From the NCBI GenBank assembly GCA_025331445.1, contig JAIWNE010000001.1, forward strand, positions 124,001 to 188,000: a DNA stretch of 64,000 bases, read 5' to 3'. Of this stretch, positions 48,379 to 59,889 are shown in pieces (the stretch's first letter is position 1; each line of letters opens with the position of its first letter). Source of the stretch: Blakeslea trispora. Taxonomy: Eukaryota; Mucoromycota; Mucoromycetes; Mucorales; Choanephoraceae. The notes beneath the pieces are model-generated. The model had not been told where the DNA came from and searched no databases. It saw nothing but the letters and a program-made list of their open reading frames with translations. A program made the translations under genes and the position numbers.

Positions 48379-50177
48379 ATGCTCCCCCCACACTTCTCCA
48401 CATTCAAAAAGTACTTTACTCAATGCGAAGAAAGTGATAATACTCCTTCCTTTGAAGGTTTCATAAAACAACACTTCCGCTTCTTGAGAAATCACGTTGA
48501 TGAAAGCATGGGTAATTTTTTTGAAATCTGGCACGCATTATTCAAGAACAGCGGCCACCATCACTCGGTAGAAGCAGTAGGTTAAATTTAATTATGATTT
48601 AAAAAAGGTGAAATCACTCACTTTTATTCGTTTTTTTTTAGACAACAGGCAATGCCAAAATAGTATGGAATGAATTGGTAAGTATAAAGAGCATCAGATA
48701 CAGCATTTACTAATGCTTGATATTTTCCTAACATCAAAGGCCGCTACTAAGCAATTCCTGAGCTTTGTGACAGCTCATGTCACAAACGAGTAAGATTCTG
48801 TTTTTGAAAGAAAAAAAAAAGAAAAAGACTTATATTTGTTTGGATAGATTGGATGGCTTGAAGGAGAACCTTGCTTCTGATGCCACCATTGGCAAAAGGT
48901 TCAATGAGATTCGCTCTCAGATATTATGCATCTGAAAAGTAGAAAGACAGCAAATCTTTCTACTTAGTTGGAAAGACTGATGTATGTATACAAGTTTCAT
49001 ATCCATGAAAATATAACTTTATTTTAAACTAACTTTTTTGTAGGATTGCACAAGGCATCTTGAAGCTGGACAAGGTGACATCTTTGTATATGGAGAATGC
49101 ATTCGGAAAGAATGTCATTTCCAATTTTGCAAAGACAAAGAAGCAAGAGCTGTACGGAAGACCAGCCGAACTTCCTGCAGCTCTTAATGCCGCTTTGGAG
49201 GTAAGCAAATGTTCATGTATTTCTTGCCTATCTATAGAAATATAACTAACCATGAACATTGCAGTGCTTTGGTGACGATAGTGACCAGAAGTCGCTGAAG
49301 AAAAAGTTGATGAAGATGGTCTTGGACGAAGAAGACGGCCCCTCCCAAAGGGTTTTGGATGTCCTAATTGCATTGTACGTACTGTATATGACTTGTGACT
49401 GACAGAAAAACTAACGCGAATGTCCTTGTGTCTAGGGCTCAGCAGATGACTGTGAAGAAGAAGGAGATGAACGAGATGCGCTTGCAATCAGGCGCAATCA
49501 ATTCGCTTTGTAATCTGTTCAAAGCAAGCGATTTTCATGAACCCCAAGGGTAAGTCAAAAAGATACAAAAAATAAAAAAAAAAAAGAATCGTTCAAAATG
49601 CAATCCTGACACTTGTTAAATAGGTACAACAAGGTCCTGTTCCCTGGCTGCCCTGCAGTTGAGAAGTGTCGTCCAGAAGTAGATGATCAAAAGCCCTACG
49701 TAAATCTTGTAGGTGAGATCAAAGGAGAAAGCAGTGAGAAAGAAGGCGTGTCTCTTGACACTTGTCGTCTTGGAGCATTTGGTCTCCACATGTTGTGGGA
49801 GTATAATCTGAAGCACTCCTTTGTATTCCAAGCCAAAGAAAGGTAAGAGATAGGCAATGCTTAGAATATGTGTATGTAAGCTAACCAAATCAATATGCCT
49901 AAAGGTTACATGCTTCGTCTGTCCTCTCTCCTTGGGCATCTGCCTCATGACAGAGGTAGAGTGTCTGAACTTACCGTCTACCTTTGACGAATTTGTTGAC
50001 TTTGGCTCGCAAGTCAACAAATTGTACAATTTAGCATGTCTGTACGATCAGTACTGTGTGCCAGGCGGAACTGTACAAGAAAAATGGTCTCTACTATCAT
50101 ACGAAGCTATCAAGCTGACATATGATGTAGATACCACTACCAAGGCTTCAACAGCTTTGGTAGGCAGTTCTTCCTAA
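48379..50177 (+). CDS. Unrecognised multi-exon gene in repeat island
   Basis: Consensus splice sites join nine coding segments into about 395 residues: 48379-48576, 48642-48677, 48740-48789, 48848-48898, 49044-49200, 49265-49374, 49436-49549, 49624-49822 and 49905-50177. Frame is preserved across all junctions. The protein begins MLPPHFSTFKKYFTQCEESD and includes ILKLDKVTSLYMENAFGKNV and LCLYDQYC-like YNLACLYDQYCVPGG. Two junctions are uncertain: the 145-nt intron after 48898, and the last one, where the better donor at 49843 would break the frame. I recognise no domain. A CT-rich leader supports the start. It may belong to a lineage-specific, possibly mobile-element-linked family. Confidence 0.5.
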
Positions 50178-52067
50178 GCTGCTTCTTCAACAGAAGTTAG
50201 TTTGTAAAAAATATTTTGTATATATGCTTCTTTTCTTTTCTTTTTTTGTAAATACTAAATATGAATACCCCCCCCCTTTTGTTTATTTCATTTTATTTTG
50301 TTCTTGTTTCATTGAATCTTAGTTTAGCTTATGGTTTTGTGTAGACTGAAAAGAAACTTAACAATTTCCACATCGTTATTGCTGACAGGACGCGAACATG
50401 CAGTAGTTGCTTAACTTAATGGTAGCCAAAGATCTCCCTCAAACAGAGAATCTCTTTGAATCAAACAACAACAACCCCCTCCAGTTGAGCAAATACCGCT
50501 GTTATGTTGAGAAGTATACTTCAAGCCTGAAAGAAGGATGCTAATAAGGTACATCTGTTCCATAAGAGCAATACTTTGCGCATGGAATTTTATATTACGA
50601 GGGCAATATTCCTAAAAATCGACTCTGCTTTTCTTATCGTGACCACATTATGAGATACGAGTGTACAGAGTTGAGAGTACTATGATTGGATAAAGCTCTT
50701 CTTTACGGTCCATCTTTGTCAAAAAATAAATAAGCAAATTGCTTCTCAGTGAGGCTTTTATACTCTCGCGATTTTGCTGATGAAACCTGCAAGTGTAATA
50801 TATATAAGGTTACAACAGAAAAAGTAAAAACAAGTAACAAATCGATTAGAATCTTGACAAGCCAAAAGTGATAGAAATGAATCTGACCTTCTCTATTTCT
50901 TTAGATGTGCCAACTATTTATACTTGATCATCGACTGAGTAACACTCCTGTATTCAAACTGAGTACGACTAATTATAGCTAATTGGGTGCATTTGGATAT
51001 GGGATGATACCATCAGAGCATTGACAATAGGCTATTATTGGTGCAGCTGCTCGATCCTATTGTTCCTGAATAATCATACATGATAGAAGGTGGATGGTCT
51101 TATCTTTTATCAAGACTGAGCTCAATGTCAATCTGACAGCAGTAGCTACCTAACTGTGAACTAGCTAGCCTAGATCCACTTGTGTTACGCTAAGGACGAC
51201 TCATATACAACACTATACCTTTAGACGGTATTTGACAGACTGTTATCTAAAGAAGCCATGGGATAAGATGCAGTTTACGACAACGCATGAAATAGCAGTA
51301 ATGCCATTAGTCTACTTTGACTACCTATAGCTTATTCAGCACGAATATGTGATAGAGGAACTGGTTGCGAATTCCTTGTTCTAAACTCCATTTTGTGTCA
51401 CTCTTGACTCGCATTAATTGGAATAGAGCAGGCCAGACTTTGCAATCAGTCTGTAGCCCATTTGCTAGACATGAGAGAGTGAGCAAACTAGACTGTAGCT
51501 ATCAGTACTGTTGTAAACTTTATGTGCAAAACTATCCAGACATAAACATAAATATGGACTGACTCGATCGGTTGAATAGCACAATTAGATACGAAATACC
51601 CAAAAGTAGTGATATTAACACACACACAACTGGGGACCCAATTCATACAAATTTTGTCATTCACGCATACACCCGTATAGATTTATTTTCAGAGAGTGAT
51701 AGAAATCTTTCTCTTTTTTTCTTGTAATACAGAAAGGCTTTACAACTACAATATAGCTTTTTGTTGTAATATCAAAAGCAGCTATCACAGGATGAAATTC
51801 CAATATGGATGGCGTCTTGACCATTTGAGTGTTTATACAGAAGAAATCAACAAAGTGCAGTTATTGTCTACAGCTTAGTTTACTCATACTAGAATATTGA
51901 TAAATCGTATAAACATATTACACACGAATCATTCAAACAATAAAAAGACAAAAAAGTAAGCATAACACAAAATAAGGCTTATGTACAATACAGGTTTTCA
52001 TAATCAAATTGACTTTTTTTTCTTTTTTATTAATTATAACAGAAAAGGGCACCAAGTGCCCCCTTCT
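50178..52067. other. Gene-poor region
   Basis: About 1.9 kb after the unrecognised gene. ORFs are under 70 codons and show no family resemblance. A (CA)n-like run (AACACACACACAACTG) occurs near 51619. Base composition is less T-run-rich than in the gene-dense half, which may reflect decayed mobile DNA, but I identify nothing. Confidence 0.4.
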
Positions 52068-52213
52068 CCCCTAACCCCAACAGATTCAGCAGAGGTATTA
52101 TTAACATGCCTATAGAGAACGCACATCCCGTTCATCTTGTCCCCTTAGCCCAACAAACTCAGCAGAGGTGTCATGACACATGCCTATAGAGAACGACCAT
52201 CCCGTTCATCTTA
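52068..52213. repeat. Two tandem ~72-bp imperfect repeats
   Basis: Unit 1 (52068-52140) and unit 2 (52142-52213) share ACTCAGCAGAGGT-like, ATGCCTATAGAGAACG and CATCCCGTTCATCTT blocks with several substitutions and small indels. Just upstream, GGGCACCAAGTGCCCC (about 52048-52063) can form a short stem. The repeats are non-coding and lie about 780 bp from the LINE fragment. Confidence 0.75.
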
Positions 52214-52989
52214 AATGGATAAAGAAGAAAAGAAGAAAAGAAGAAAAAAAAGGCGAAAAACGAAGCCTTTTTATATCTTTTTGACAGCACTCAATCACAT
52301 GTTGGTTTGGACTGCTGAAATTTGCCTGCCGATCCTTTGAGACTGTTTTTTTGTGTGTTTCCAAACATTGACTTCTTTTCCTACCACTGCTTGTCTTGCA
52401 AACAGAAATGGGAGGAAAAGAGAGCAAGAAAAGAAGAATCAAGAAAGCAAAGAAGTAAACTGAATTTCTCTGTCTTTTGCTTCACTGACTTATGAACTCC
52501 ACTTCAAAAAAAAGAATAAAAGCATTGATCATCATGACACTTGTCCAACCATCAAGATTGCTGGTTAGTGGATGTAAGCTCCGTCTCTACTTTTCTCTTC
52601 TTTTAAAGGAACTGATTATATCTTGATCAACCTCAATAACATGGCAAACCTTTTCTTTTGTTCAAGAAGAACTTGACTTTCAAAACGACACTCATGCTAA
52701 TGAATGTTGCTGCTTGTCTCAATCTGGCCTAGCTGCTTTTTTTGTATTCTGTTTGTTAATTTTCTTTCTCTTGTTAATGCTTAGCTATGATGTCTGTGCT
52801 GCTCGCTGCCTTTATCTTTCTTTCTTTTTTTTGTAAAATTAGTTTTAAAAAATTATCAGAATATCTATACATCGCTGAGAGGTAGAGCATGGTTAATCGG
52901 GCACTAAATTTTTGAAACAACTGGAAACATGGAGATTATGACATATATGAAATAAAATAAGAAAACAGAACTAAAAGAGAGGAGGAGAG

Positions 52990-54272
52990 TTATATCTCGG
53001 CACGGTGAAGTAAAGGTAGATTGGTTTCGATTGAGGAGATGGCGATGTAAGCTCCTGTAATAAGAGCAATAGCCTGGATGGAATCAAAGTGTAGACGCCA
53101 GTACGCTCGGCAGATTGCCCAGTGATCAGTGAGGGTCACTTTAAGGAAGTGACGTTTTGGGATGGAAGGCAAGGAGGAAAGCTTTCGACTTAAGATAGCA
53201 TCATAAATGGCAGACGGGTGCAAGATGCAAAACGGGAAATAAATAATGAATAATTCAGTCCAGATGCTGCAGCGTATTGGGCAGCCCACCATGAAATGGA
53301 AGGCTGAGTCAGGCACTGCAGAGCATAGGCGACATTGATTAGAGTTCACGACCCCCACAAGGACAAGACGATCGCATGATGGTAGCAAATGATGGAATGT
53401 TCGGAGCACCAGATTCCTAGCCAGAAATTGAAGTGGAAGGTCCCGAAATAGTTTCACAGTCTGCTGTGGAATCTGAAGCCTGTGGTTGCGCGATTCTGGT
53501 AGGTTAAGTTGGCGAAAGGCGATAGAAGTATGTCCCCTCCAAAGGGGATGGTCATTCACTTGTTGATGCAACGTTGAGAGATCCTCTTAGGGGCTACCCC
53601 AGTAGTTGATTGGGAGAGATGGCCAATGACAAAGGGGAGGAATTGGATAGATCGATCCGCAACAACTTCTCGATATAGCTGAAATAAAATGTTAGGGAGG
53701 CGATCATATGTGTCCGGTCGACGTATGCTCAGTTGACTAGCGTCCTGGCAAAAGTGTAAGAAGGAAGAAACTGGTACTTGAGGATGCCAATGTAGCCAGT
53801 GATTCCGAGGTATCTCGATAAAGATATGGTTAAGTGAGGAACGTAGGAGTAGCGAGAGAGGGGTGTTGTTCAGTGCGAAGTTAAGGCCAAAGTAATCAAA
53901 AGCCTTGTAAATGGTATAAATAATAAACGTTTGGTGCAAAATGGAGTATGGGCGATGTTCTCTAGAAGAGAAGGAGAAGAATGGAAGAGAGTCTGTGTCC
54001 TGTAACACAGCAAAATGATGATGGAGAATATCCCGCGTATATGATCTTTTGGTGAAAAACAAGGCAAAGAGCCACTTCATTTGTAGAACCAGATAATGGC
54101 GGCACGGATTGATGAACCCCAAACCTCCCTGGTTTCGTGGTAGACATATCATGTCAAAGACTGCTCGATGCGTTTTTCCCTTCCAAACAAAATGATAGCA
54201 TAGTAATTGAATTGTTTCCAAGGTTTTGGCAGTGACCACCATAGTTTTGTTCAAGACTGTTGATTTTAAGTG
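52990..54272 (-). mobile_element. 3' end of a LINE-type retrotransposon
   Basis: Minus-strand coding sequence of the C-terminal end of a non-LTR reverse transcriptase ORF. The upstream part (54254 to 53556) has the post-RT signature FVWKGKTHRAVFDMICLPRN followed by QGGLGFINP. The downstream part (53571 to 52990) contains the terminal zinc knuckle CRLCSAVPDSAFHFMVGC and then W. The two parts are in different frames, so a frameshift exists near 53560. The catalytic RT core and endonuclease are missing. The upstream edge coincides with the TA target site of the Tc1 element at 54273, and no LINE sequence resumes beyond it, so the copy is 5'-truncated and dead. Confidence 0.8.
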
Positions 54273-54274
54273 TA

Positions 54275-54306
54275 CAGTCAGAACGAAAAAAAAGGTTAAT
54301 TTTTTT
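54275..54306 (+). repeat. Left TIR of Tc1 element
   Basis: CAGTCAGAACG, eight A, GGTTAA, seven T. It is an exact reverse complement of 55578-55609; the next base differs between the arms, so the repeat ends at 32 bp. Confidence 0.95.
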
Positions 54307-54477
54307 GAATTCCGACAAGGTCATCATGAGGGATGAGGACCATTTTACTTGTTGTTCAGTCAATACTTCTTAGTTAACCGAGCTTTCTTTTTTCGGATCA
54401 TACACTTTCAAATGTCTAATTAATAAAATTATAAAAGAATTGGGGCAAAAGATATGTTTTATTTTTGGATTGCTTGC

Positions 54478-55485
54478 CTAGGAGTCAATTGAGCCTCCTT
54501 TGGCAACAATCACTTTTTTCATGCGTGATGGCATGCTTGAAACAGTTTTGTCGAGGTATTCGACAGTGATACTGTTCCAAGCATCCACCAGCATCTCCTC
54601 ATTGGTTTTTTGGCCCTTAAGTCTGGACCAGTCTTGATGGAAGCGTCGCTTCATTTCACTCCAGACGTTCTCAATGGGGTTGAGATCAGGCGATTGAGCA
54701 GGCCACTCTATTTTCTCAACCCCATTGAGATCCCTCCACTCCTTGGCAGCTTTGGCTGTGTGGATGCTGGCGTTATCTTCCATCAAGACCGATCCGGGAT
54801 TGCTCTGGAGAAAGCCCAGAAGAACAGGCTTGTAGACAAGGTCTACAAAGTCCTGGCTTGTTCTTCTGTCCTTTGGCAGGAACACCAACTCGGACTTGTT
54901 GCGACCACATATGGCCCCCCAAACCATAAAGCTGGTTCGGCCACTCTTGAAAGAAGGCTTCAGGCAGTCCTTGTCGTATTTTTCCTGTGGCAATCTCCAG
55001 ACTTTTTTTTGCAAGATGTCCTTGCCGATTTCCACGCTGGATTCATCTGTCCAGACGACTTGCTTCCATTGCTCTATTGTCCAGTTTCGGTGAGCTTTGG
55101 CAAATTGAAGCCTCTTCTCCATATGGGCTTCCTTTAGAAAAGGCTTCTTTGCCGCAACTCTCTTGTTGTAACCCAGACCATGCAACTCCTTTACGATGGT
55201 TTGGGTGTGCACCTTTACTGGCAGCTCTTGCTGCAAAGAAGCAAGCGTGACAGATCTGTCCTTTTGGATGGCTCTCTTCAGAACTCTCTTGCTACGTTCG
55301 TCAAGAGATTTGGGTCTTCCAGAGCCCGCAGCTCTTTCAACGGTACCTCTGGCTTGAAATCTCTTGATGGTCCTGTTAACAGTGACTGGGTTAATTCCAA
55401 GTTCTTGGGCAATTTCGATCTGTGGTTGGTTTCTTTGCCAACGATCAACGATGATAGCTTTGAGTTCAGTGGATAATTGAGACAT
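54478..55485 (-). CDS. Tc1 transposase, intact
   Basis: A 335-residue transposase; the Met at 55485 is preferred over the longer ORF start at 55551 because MSQLSTELKAIIVDRWQ matches the family start. The N-terminal paired-like helix-turn-helix (IEIAQELGINPVTVNRTIKR) and AT-hook-like GSGRPKS bind the TIRs. The catalytic triad is D147 (WTDESS), D237 (MEDNASIH) and E272 (LNPIENVW), with 34 residues between D237 and E272, giving DD34E. The terminus is SMPSRMKKVIVAKGGSIDS. No stop or frameshift was seen. Confidence 0.95.
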   Translation of the reverse strand: MSQLSTELKAIIVDRWQRNQPQIEIAQELGINPVTVNRTIKRFQARGTVERAAGSGRPKSLDERSKRVLKRAIQKDRSVTLASLQQELPVKVHTQTIVKELHGLGYNKRVAAKKPFLKEAHMEKRLQFAKAHRNWTIEQWKQVVWTDESSVEIGKDILQKKVWRLPQEKYDKDCLKPSFKSGRTSFMVWGAICGRNKSELVFLPKDRRTSQDFVDLVYKPVLLGFLQSNPGSVLMEDNASIHTAKAAKEWRDLNGVEKIEWPAQSPDLNPIENVWSEMKRRFHQDWSRLKGQKTNEEMLVDAWNSITVEYLDKTVSSMPSRMKKVIVAKGGSIDS

Positions 55486-55577
55486 ATTGTGAGTTTCAAG
55501 GAATTTTATTAAGAAAGAGAGGTAGAATGATAGGAATGTAAGACGTGTCATACATTTACCCTTCTTTTACGGAGTCT

Positions 55578-55609
55578 AAAAAAATTAACCTTTTTTTTCG
55601 TTCTGACTG
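55578..55609 (-). repeat. Right TIR of Tc1 element
   Basis: Exact inverted copy of 54275-54306, followed by the TA target dinucleotide at 55610-55611. Confidence 0.95.
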
Positions 55610-55611
55610 TA

Positions 55612-57923
55612 CAATGATGACTTCGAAAGAGAGAGTAGTGTATTAGTTTAGAATAATTACATATACAATCATGATGTATCTGGATAAATTACGATAGCTC
55701 ATCATTTTAGAAATATATCTGTTTGATCTATATTGTTAATGATCAAAGTCAAAAGACTCAAGTGATGGTGTTGGGTTAGAAATCCAATAAGCTCTTGCTT
55801 TCATTTACATGTCAGAATGAGGATCAAAACAACAAGAGTGGAATCTGATTAGCTAGGTTATACTAGCCAAGAAGCTTCTGCGGATATCGTATAGTGTCAA
55901 GTAAGCATTCATAAGAAGAAGCATTAGAAAAAAAGAAGTGTTTGGCATTCTTGAACATAAGAATACAACCAAATGTATCGCTTGCGTGAACAATAGCTAG
56001 ATTGGACTTCAAGCCTTTCATTCATAGATCTTATAGCTTGATACATATTCATAATCGCACTTGCTCAATTGCATTTAGGCTTATAAAGTCTCTGAATGCA
56101 AATATCAATGTTTATGTTACTCCAGTGATCTTCATTCTCAGCATAGTATCTTCAAAAAGCTATAAATATATATATAAAAAAAAGGGGATATTTCCGTTCT
56201 ACCCTCCACCTAAAATAACAATGATTGTTAACCTGAGGCCTCCCAAATTAGGTAGCAGCCTATTGACCTATCATCTTGTTCATAGAATGGTAGTAGATTT
56301 TTCGACTGTATATTTCCTAGGAAAAAGCAGATGTTTCATACAGCGATCATGCAAATTAATTGAATGATATGTATGTTTGATATATCGCAAGAAGTAAGCT
56401 GAACTTACACTAGCTACCCCATCTGCATTAAAAGTACAATATACTTTTTTGTAATATTGACAGAAAATGGAGAGGGTAGTTTCCCAAATAAGATACAGGA
56501 ATATCAATGAGAACGTAATATGTTCGAAGTGGTATGAATGCCCTGAGCAGTACAGTCCATATTCCTGAAGCCTTATAAATGGAGAAGCAACTATAGTCTA
56601 AGCTTAAGGATTCAATGTGAGTCGAAACTATAGCATTTTGTGTGCGGCAATAAAGTTGATTATAATTACAACAGTTGCTCAATCCTCCGTAGAAACCATA
56701 CTAGCACGATGGAAGCTCGATCAAGTAAATTAGTTTTGACAATGGTAGAACGATTGTGAGCGATTGAACTATGTGACAGGTGATTTTGGAAGTACGAATA
56801 GGCTTATGTAAGACAGCTTATTGTTAAAGTAACAGAATAAATTAAATGATTATACGAGATCCCGAAAATTGCAGCAACTAAAAATAATGTCTTCTTTCCT
56901 TTGTCCCACTTTCTAGTCGATATCAACATATGTCAGAGCTAAAAGAAAAAACATTAAAAGAGAGAAATTAAATGTTTCAGATATATTATGTTGAGATTAG
57001 CAATCTTTGGTTTAAAAAAAACACAGGTTTCTCTTTTCGGTAGATTTACATATTTTGTATTCATTCTAGATGGCCCCTGCTTTCTTCTGCTTTGAATTTG
57101 AACTGTATGGTACTATCAGGTTTTGATTGACACATATGTTGGTTTTCTATAAAGCAAAACAAGAAGGCATTTCATCAAATAAATGAAGTTGGGCCTCAAA
57201 CTATCGTAATTACCTTTTGTATGTTGCAAGTCTTGCTCTTTAGCTAAAGAAGCCTAGAGTGTATAAGAATAATTGTTGTGCAACAAAACAAGATTCTTTT
57301 TAAAAATACCCAATAAAGCAAGTCAGCTCATGAGGCTATTAAATAAAGTTGTTCGAGTAAACCAACAGGCAATGGACAGTTAAATTCAGGGCGGCACATG
57401 ATCAGTACAAGGTTTGCCTCCTAATACTCGCCAACAACAGGAAAAGGCCTGAGGTACATCCTGGCCAAAGTAAGCCTTGAATATATATATATACATATAA
57501 AAAGGGGACTGTATATCAGAGCTAGTTTAGTATAAAATTTTAAGGTTTTGGCAGACAGCTCTCCCAAATCATTTTTTCTATTAAGGTATCGTTTGGAGAT
57601 ACCATAAAGCTGATGCAGCAAGCGTAAAGCATGCCATTAATATCTCCTATACAGTCAGAGAAACACATCACGTATTGAATGTACTATTTCAAGCTCTTTT
57701 CCTTTTGTAGCAAAGAGAAGGTACTATAGTGTTTTTGGAAGACAGTCGTTTTTGAATCTCAGTAAGGATTTTGTATTCTTTGGGAAAAAAAATGCTTTGT
57801 GTTCCTTTAAAAGTCAAATCATTCTTTTTTTTTTCTCTCTTTTTATTTTCTTCTTTACTGTTAATTTTATATACTTTCTTTTTCTTATAAAAGAAAAAGT
57901 TCCATCACAATCATTTAATAACT
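55612..57923. other. Gene-poor region right of Tc1
   Basis: About 2.3 kb with no supported gene. No LINE continuation is seen right of the Tc1 insertion. The last 100 bp is strongly CT-rich and forms the leader of the ankyrin gene at 57924. No RNA gene recognised. Confidence 0.45.
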
Positions 57924-59889
57924 ATGACAATACCCTCTTCAAGCCAAATTGATTATCAATTACAGAATATGGAAAAAATGCACATTCATGACACTTTTGA
58001 TAAAAATGAAACCCATACTTACCAGCTCATGAATGCTAAGGAAAAATTGATTTACTTGGCACATCAAGTATCTAACGACGACTTAAAGCAACAAATTCAT
58101 GCTGAGATAAAAAGACTCGTTTCTGACTATGAACATATCATTTCTTCACTTCAGCAGCGAACCAGTCTCTTGGAACACGAATACAACAGTCTGATGAAGA
58201 ATGAAGAAAGCCATCAGCGCAAATACGAAAAGGCTGTTCGAGAAATACAATTCTTCAGAAAAAAATTTGACAAAGCAAACGAATTAAACAAACAATATAC
58301 AGCCACACATGGCAACCTATCACCTACTGGAAGAGCCCGTAGCCCTTCATTCGATGCAAACTATATGCTATCTTCTACAGATGGCTTCAACAGGTCTGCA
58401 TATGGCCTTCCATTAAGCCCTCCTCCTTCTTCAGGATCAGCAATACTAGAACCAGTGAACAGTTCCATTCATCAGCAATACAGCACTCTTCCTCCACCAA
58501 GCACCCCATTACCAACACCTACTCTGCCTCACTCAACACCTGTTTCTCCACTACCAACTCCAAACTCGCCACTACCTCCAAACTCACCATTGCCGCCTAT
58601 CTCTGATATCAAAACTCGTCACTTATCGAGATCCTCTTCTTCTTCAACAAACTCCTCAAGTGCATCTATTTACTGGCAAGGAGCATCATCTGAGCTGCCG
58701 CCTATACCACGTATGCATCAAAACATAGCAAGTGCTAGTAATACAATTAACTCGACTAGTTTGTCGTTTGCTGACACAGACAGTAAGATGACTACACGCT
58801 CACAGAGACAAGGATCATGGCAATCTTTTGCTACTGTATCCTCAAGCAGCTCAGGGGCAAGCGCAAGCCGAGTCGGTTCTGATCCAATTGTTCAACAAAG
58901 AAGGGTAGATCCTGTCTCCTTTGGTGGCTCTGATGCACTTTGGGACACCGTTGTCAATAACAAAGCGCAAGACACGACTATTGAGAAAATGATAAGGTAA
59001 TGAAACACCACTCATCATAAACCTTAAACCTAATTTCTTGATTCTGTAGCAATTTTTTGAGACGAGGTGGATCACCTAATACTGCCAAGCAGTCTCCTAG
59101 CAACAAAATAATTAAATATGGCTATGGTATGTTGCATGCTATGATAGCTATCAAGGCCATTGCTTCTATGGGTGTTTTGCTACAACATGGAGCTAATCCT
59201 AATGCTATGTCTCTCAGCCAAGTTGAAGAGGATAAGGTTACACCTGCTTATCTTGCAGCAAGTATAGGCTGGCTGGCCGGTCTACAAGCTTTAGTTGAAG
59301 CAGGTGCTGACCTAACACAAGCTCGTGGTGCTGGATCGAAGAATAAGACAGCACTTCATGTGTCAGCTGAAAACTGTCATACTACTGTAGTCGAGTACAT
59401 TGTATCACAGATACCATCTCAGTTCTATTCGCAAGTGGACAGTATAGGTAATTTGGACAATAGATCAAATAAATGCACTATTTCTAAAAGCGAAACAAAA
59501 TAGGTGCCAGCGTGCTTCATTACGCTGCCTTTTCTGGACATGCTGATCTTGTGTCTTATTTAATCAAAACATGTCAGCTTCAAGCAGATCTACCTGACCA
59601 ACGTGGAGAGACACCTTTACATTGGGCTACTCGCCAAGGCCACCTGGAAGTTGCTTCTTTATTGGTGGAGCGCTGTGGCTGCGACTTTAATGCATATGTG
59701 CCACGTAAGTTAGGTACACCTTACGATCTGGCTAAAGCACATGGTCATAAACGGCTCGTCGACTATTTCAAGAAGCTTGGCGCTCTAAGCTCTAAGAAAT
59801 TAGACAAGAAGAGAGAAGATATGGCTGACCCACCAGTGTCAGGACAATTGGAACTTGCATTAACTAAGAACGGGCTTTTTGATTTCTAG
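57924..59889 (+). CDS. Coiled-coil and ankyrin-repeat protein
   Basis: Exons 57924-58996, 59050-59447 and 59504-59889 give 618 residues. Residues ~50-130 form a coiled coil (HIISSLQQRTSLLEHEYNSL, then EKAVREIQFFRKKFDKANEL). A long Ser/Pro-rich linker follows (STPLPTPTLPHSTPVSPLPT). The C-terminal third has four or so ankyrin repeats: YGMLHAMIAIKAIASMGVLL, VTPAYLAASIGWLAGLQALV, ASVLHYAAFSGHADLVSYLI and ETPLHWATRQGHLEVASLLV. It is probably a cytoplasmic adaptor. The partner is unknown and no orthologue name is assigned. Confidence 0.85.

Larger units (their letters stand above)
54275..55609 (-). mobile_element. Intact Tc1/mariner element (DD34E)
   Basis: A 1335-bp element with perfect 32-bp terminal inverted repeats starting CAGTCAGAACG. 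TA dinucleotides lie on both sides (54273-54274 and 55610-55611), as expected of Tc1 target duplication. It carries one uninterrupted transposase gene on the minus strand. Identical TIRs and an open frame indicate a young and possibly active copy. It sits at the 5' edge of a LINE fragment. Confidence 0.93.

Noticed and set aside
54610..55137. 175-codon ORF opposite the Tc1 transposase
   Set aside because: Shadow of the transposase gene; no independent signal.
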